Assembly: GCF_003369915.1 (NCBI RefSeq)
Contig: NC_046677.1
Location: 18,494,913-18,558,912 of the forward strand
DNA length: 64,000 bases
Source of the DNA: Drosophila miranda
Taxonomy: Eukaryota > Arthropoda > Insecta > Diptera > Drosophilidae
Direction of reading: 5' to 3'
Part shown: one piece after another, positions 61,801 to 64,000 of the stretch
Numbering within the stretch: position 1 is the first letter of the stretch
How the letters are laid out: each line of letters opens with the position of its first letter
The notes under the pieces: generated by a model
The model's database searches: none
What the model was told of the DNA's origin: nothing
The model's input: the letters and a program-made list of their open reading frames with translations, nothing else
Program-made: the position numbers and the translations under genes

Positions 61801-64000
61801 TGTTTGTTCTGTCTGTGGATTGTTGTCCTGCCCCCCACTTTTGCCGCCCTTTTACAATGCTTATGGTTGCATATAGAGCACGTATTATGGCAGCCAGATC
61901 GGAGGGGATGGAGGGAGACTCCCAGCTTATATTTGTGGTTCGTACGTTGATTGTTGGCTCTTAATATTTGAACACACACGGTAAGAGTGTCGAAAATGGC
62001 TAATCTTTTACAGGATTTCATATGTGAATGTTTTAAGTCGAATTTCAGTTAAAGCGATACGTATATAATGTCTGGTTTGCATTCCAGACCCTGGCCTCTA
62101 TACGTAATAACTCTTCAGGCCCCTGGACAACAAACAGACCCATATAAACTAGATTTCGCTTGGCAAAACTTTGCAACAATCAAGGAAAAACTTCCTAACG
62201 ATCTGATGCCTATAATTTCGGGCCAAGTTATGGGAGAAACTTTACACATGATTCCGGCTGGGAAGACTCCTCCGTCCGTTTGCATATGCCAACAAATATT
62301 CACTTTTATGCCCCGACGTGACTTGAACGGCTCGCTGTACTTTCATTCAGGGTACGGGTCGGAAAGTACGCCGGAACTTTAAATTACAAACATATTTTCC
62401 GGCAGCCAATCCCAGTCGTATTGGAGATCCATAGAAAGTACTGCCAAAAAAAATAGAGCCAGTGGGGCGTTGGAGCGAAAGTTTTCCTGGGATTAAACCA
62501 CGTAAACGCTTGAATAACGTGAGCAGATTTAACTTTTACCATTTGGCGAAAACTTTCGGGAGGTGGGGATGCTGGAGAGGCGGGAGAGGCTCTCGGACAG
62601 GTTAATAAAACGTAAATTGAATGCGCCGTGGCCAGACCGATAAGCTGATAACAGCTGGGTGGGCGGGGGCGTGGAGACCTGATAACGATAATAATAATGT
62701 GTCCGATTTACCTTTTCCGGGTCCCCTATTTCCGGTTCTTTATCCGGCATTGTCGGACTCCCGCCGCCCCCTTTGACCGAAGGCGACAATTTGTTGCCGT
62801 TTTTACGACTGCCAAGTGGCATTAACTTGACAGGGAAGGGCGGCGGGAAAAGGTGACGGCATCTGCCTTCGACCCGCATTTTATTTTATGCCGTTTTGAT
62901 TTTTTCCCCACCATTTTGTCTGCTCTTTTTTCCGATGTCGTAAGACTCCATTAAACAATTCAATTAGGCCGAGGGGGGCGGGCATGGCCAGCTGTTGTCT
63001 TTAAATGTCAAACCGGGTCCAATGCGGGTGGAGGAGGGTGCTGTGCTGGGCAAGGGAAAGGGCCTGTCCGCGACCTAGCTTTCATGGGAATTAAAACATT
63101 TCATGCAAATTTTCACGCTTCTTTTCCCCGGGTCTTGTCTGCTCCGTCCGGCGACCTCTGCTTCTGCTTAAAGTATTTGCTTTAATTTCAAGTGGAAAAC
63201 GAAAACAAGAAACTCCGCAATTAAAAACGGCGACTCCTGTAAGCCGGCAACAACAAAAAAACAAGGAGAGGCCAAAGCGGAAATTACAATATTTCCGGTT
63301 TGCTTGAGAATTTTGTGCCGCTTGTTCGGCGATTGCTGGAATTGGATGGGGAGACTCCGACTGGCCTAAGGCCTAAGTGTAATGTTAATTAGCGTGGAAT
63401 TGTTTCTGAGGGTCATATTAGTGGGTAGAGGCTGAAGAGTCTGTTCAAGATTATATTCACTTATGTAGAGCGAAGAAAAGCATATTGGCCTTATAGGAAA
63501 TTTTCTAAAGTACCTGAAACCTTGAAATGTTAACCTGCACGTAGTTCTTAAGTCGTTGTTCTTAGTCCGAGCTTAAGATACTACCCTTCTAGGAGCCCAA
63601 TTCCATTCGAATTCCTCGGCTAGGAAAGCAGGTGTTCATATCCGTGGATATACCTCTGAATATGTCCGCCTATTGGATCTGTGGTTACTTCTGTTTCCCA
63701 AGGTGGAACCTCTGCTCTTCCACCAACGTTATAACTTCTGTACTGCTTCTGTCCTAGGAGATGTTAGGGTAATAATAAAGGATGAGTGCCTGCCGATACA
63801 GTGGATACTGAAGCACTTCTTATTCATGGACTACCGGCAGCTGCCTGTGGCGACTCCATCCAATCTAATCGTTATCTGGCTTCGCAATATGGCTGAGAGC
63901 CCACTGCATATAAATGCCTGATAAATAGTTTCCCGACCAAGGCGGGCCGCAGCCATATGCCATAAAAAGTGCATTGGCGAAGCCAGCGTTGCGTATACGC
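55865..64000. other. 8 kb without recognised genes, upstream of the VWC gene
   Basis: Probably intron or 5' flank of the VWC gene, whose first exon was not found. Simple repeats: GGCACA units at about 57010-57045, (CT)n at 60390-60410, (CA)n/(AC)n at 60670-60700, CATCGG/CATCAG at 61390-61410. Open frames at 57540-57947 (-), 58509-58955 (-) and 62068-62382 (+) show no known domain and are not called. A weak trace of a BEL/Pao-like integrase end lies at 63740-63800. Confidence 0.4.
63673..63921 (+). other. Possible decayed BEL/Pao retrotransposon pol end
   Basis: The frame contains LGDVRVIIKDECLPIQWIL, which recalls the integrase C-terminal block of BEL/Pao elements (G-x-V-x-IKDE-x-LP-x-x-W-x-LG). 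Flanking residues do not extend the match clearly and no LTR is seen. Old and non-functional if real. Confidence 0.2.

Noticed and set aside
62068-62382. 104-residue plus-strand open frame starting with ATG
   Set aside because: No known domain, no promoter or splice context found; possible but unsupported without conservation data.

Overview
The window is animal nuclear DNA, almost certainly Drosophila: short introns (about 55-70 bp) with GT/AG borders, fly core-promoter motifs (DRE TATCGATA, Ohler motifs 1 and 6), INE-1/DINE-1-type Helitron copies, and a set of conserved fly genes (Nup107, Dpy-30L1, EMC3, Ubc2, WDR12, RTF2) that I recall as Muller element B genes. The two ~1.1 kb INE-1-related elements resemble the ISY/ISX Helitrons described from the obscura group, so a D. 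pseudoobscura/miranda-like species is my best guess; this is inference and not proven. Layout: 1.8-5.5 kb holds a six-exon secreted lipase with a Helitron in its second intron; 6.3-7.2 kb RTF2; 7.26-13.4 kb a three-fold tandem repeat of a ~2.05 kb cassette, each unit carrying a CFAP20/Bug22-like gene (+) convergent with a complete EMC3 gene (-); 14.2 kb Dpy-30L1 (+) convergent with Nup107 (-, 14.7-17.3 kb); 18.6-20.7 kb an 11-finger C2H2 zinc-finger protein; 21.4-21.9 kb what looks like the promoter and degenerate remains of a lost minus-strand gene; 23.6-24.2 kb a PPP1R14/CPI-17-like phosphatase inhibitor (-). From 24.2 to 40.1 kb the window is almost free of recognisable coding sequence, apart from one orphan exon-like ORF (30.8 kb, -) and a second Helitron (35.8-36.9 kb). 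From 40.2 kb: a MANSC + LDLa single-pass membrane protein (+), Ubc2 E2 enzyme (-), WDR12 ribosome-biogenesis protein (-), a short secreted peptide with a TATA promoter and a kappaB-like site (+, 49.8 kb), and the 3' part of a VWC-domain, Ser/Thr-rich secreted protein (-, 52.1-55.9 kb) whose first exon was not found; 55.9-64 kb is probably its first intron or upstream DNA. The most striking feature is the recent triplication of the CFAP20-like/EMC3 cassette: both internal junctions are the same, which points to one founding duplication followed by unequal crossing-over. The junctions put two genes that were convergent into new head-to-head pairs about 100 bp apart, and the middle copy has begun to decay. 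No operon logic applies; the genes are independent eukaryotic units. All gene models below were spliced by eye; exon sums are in frame in every model with a complete CDS.
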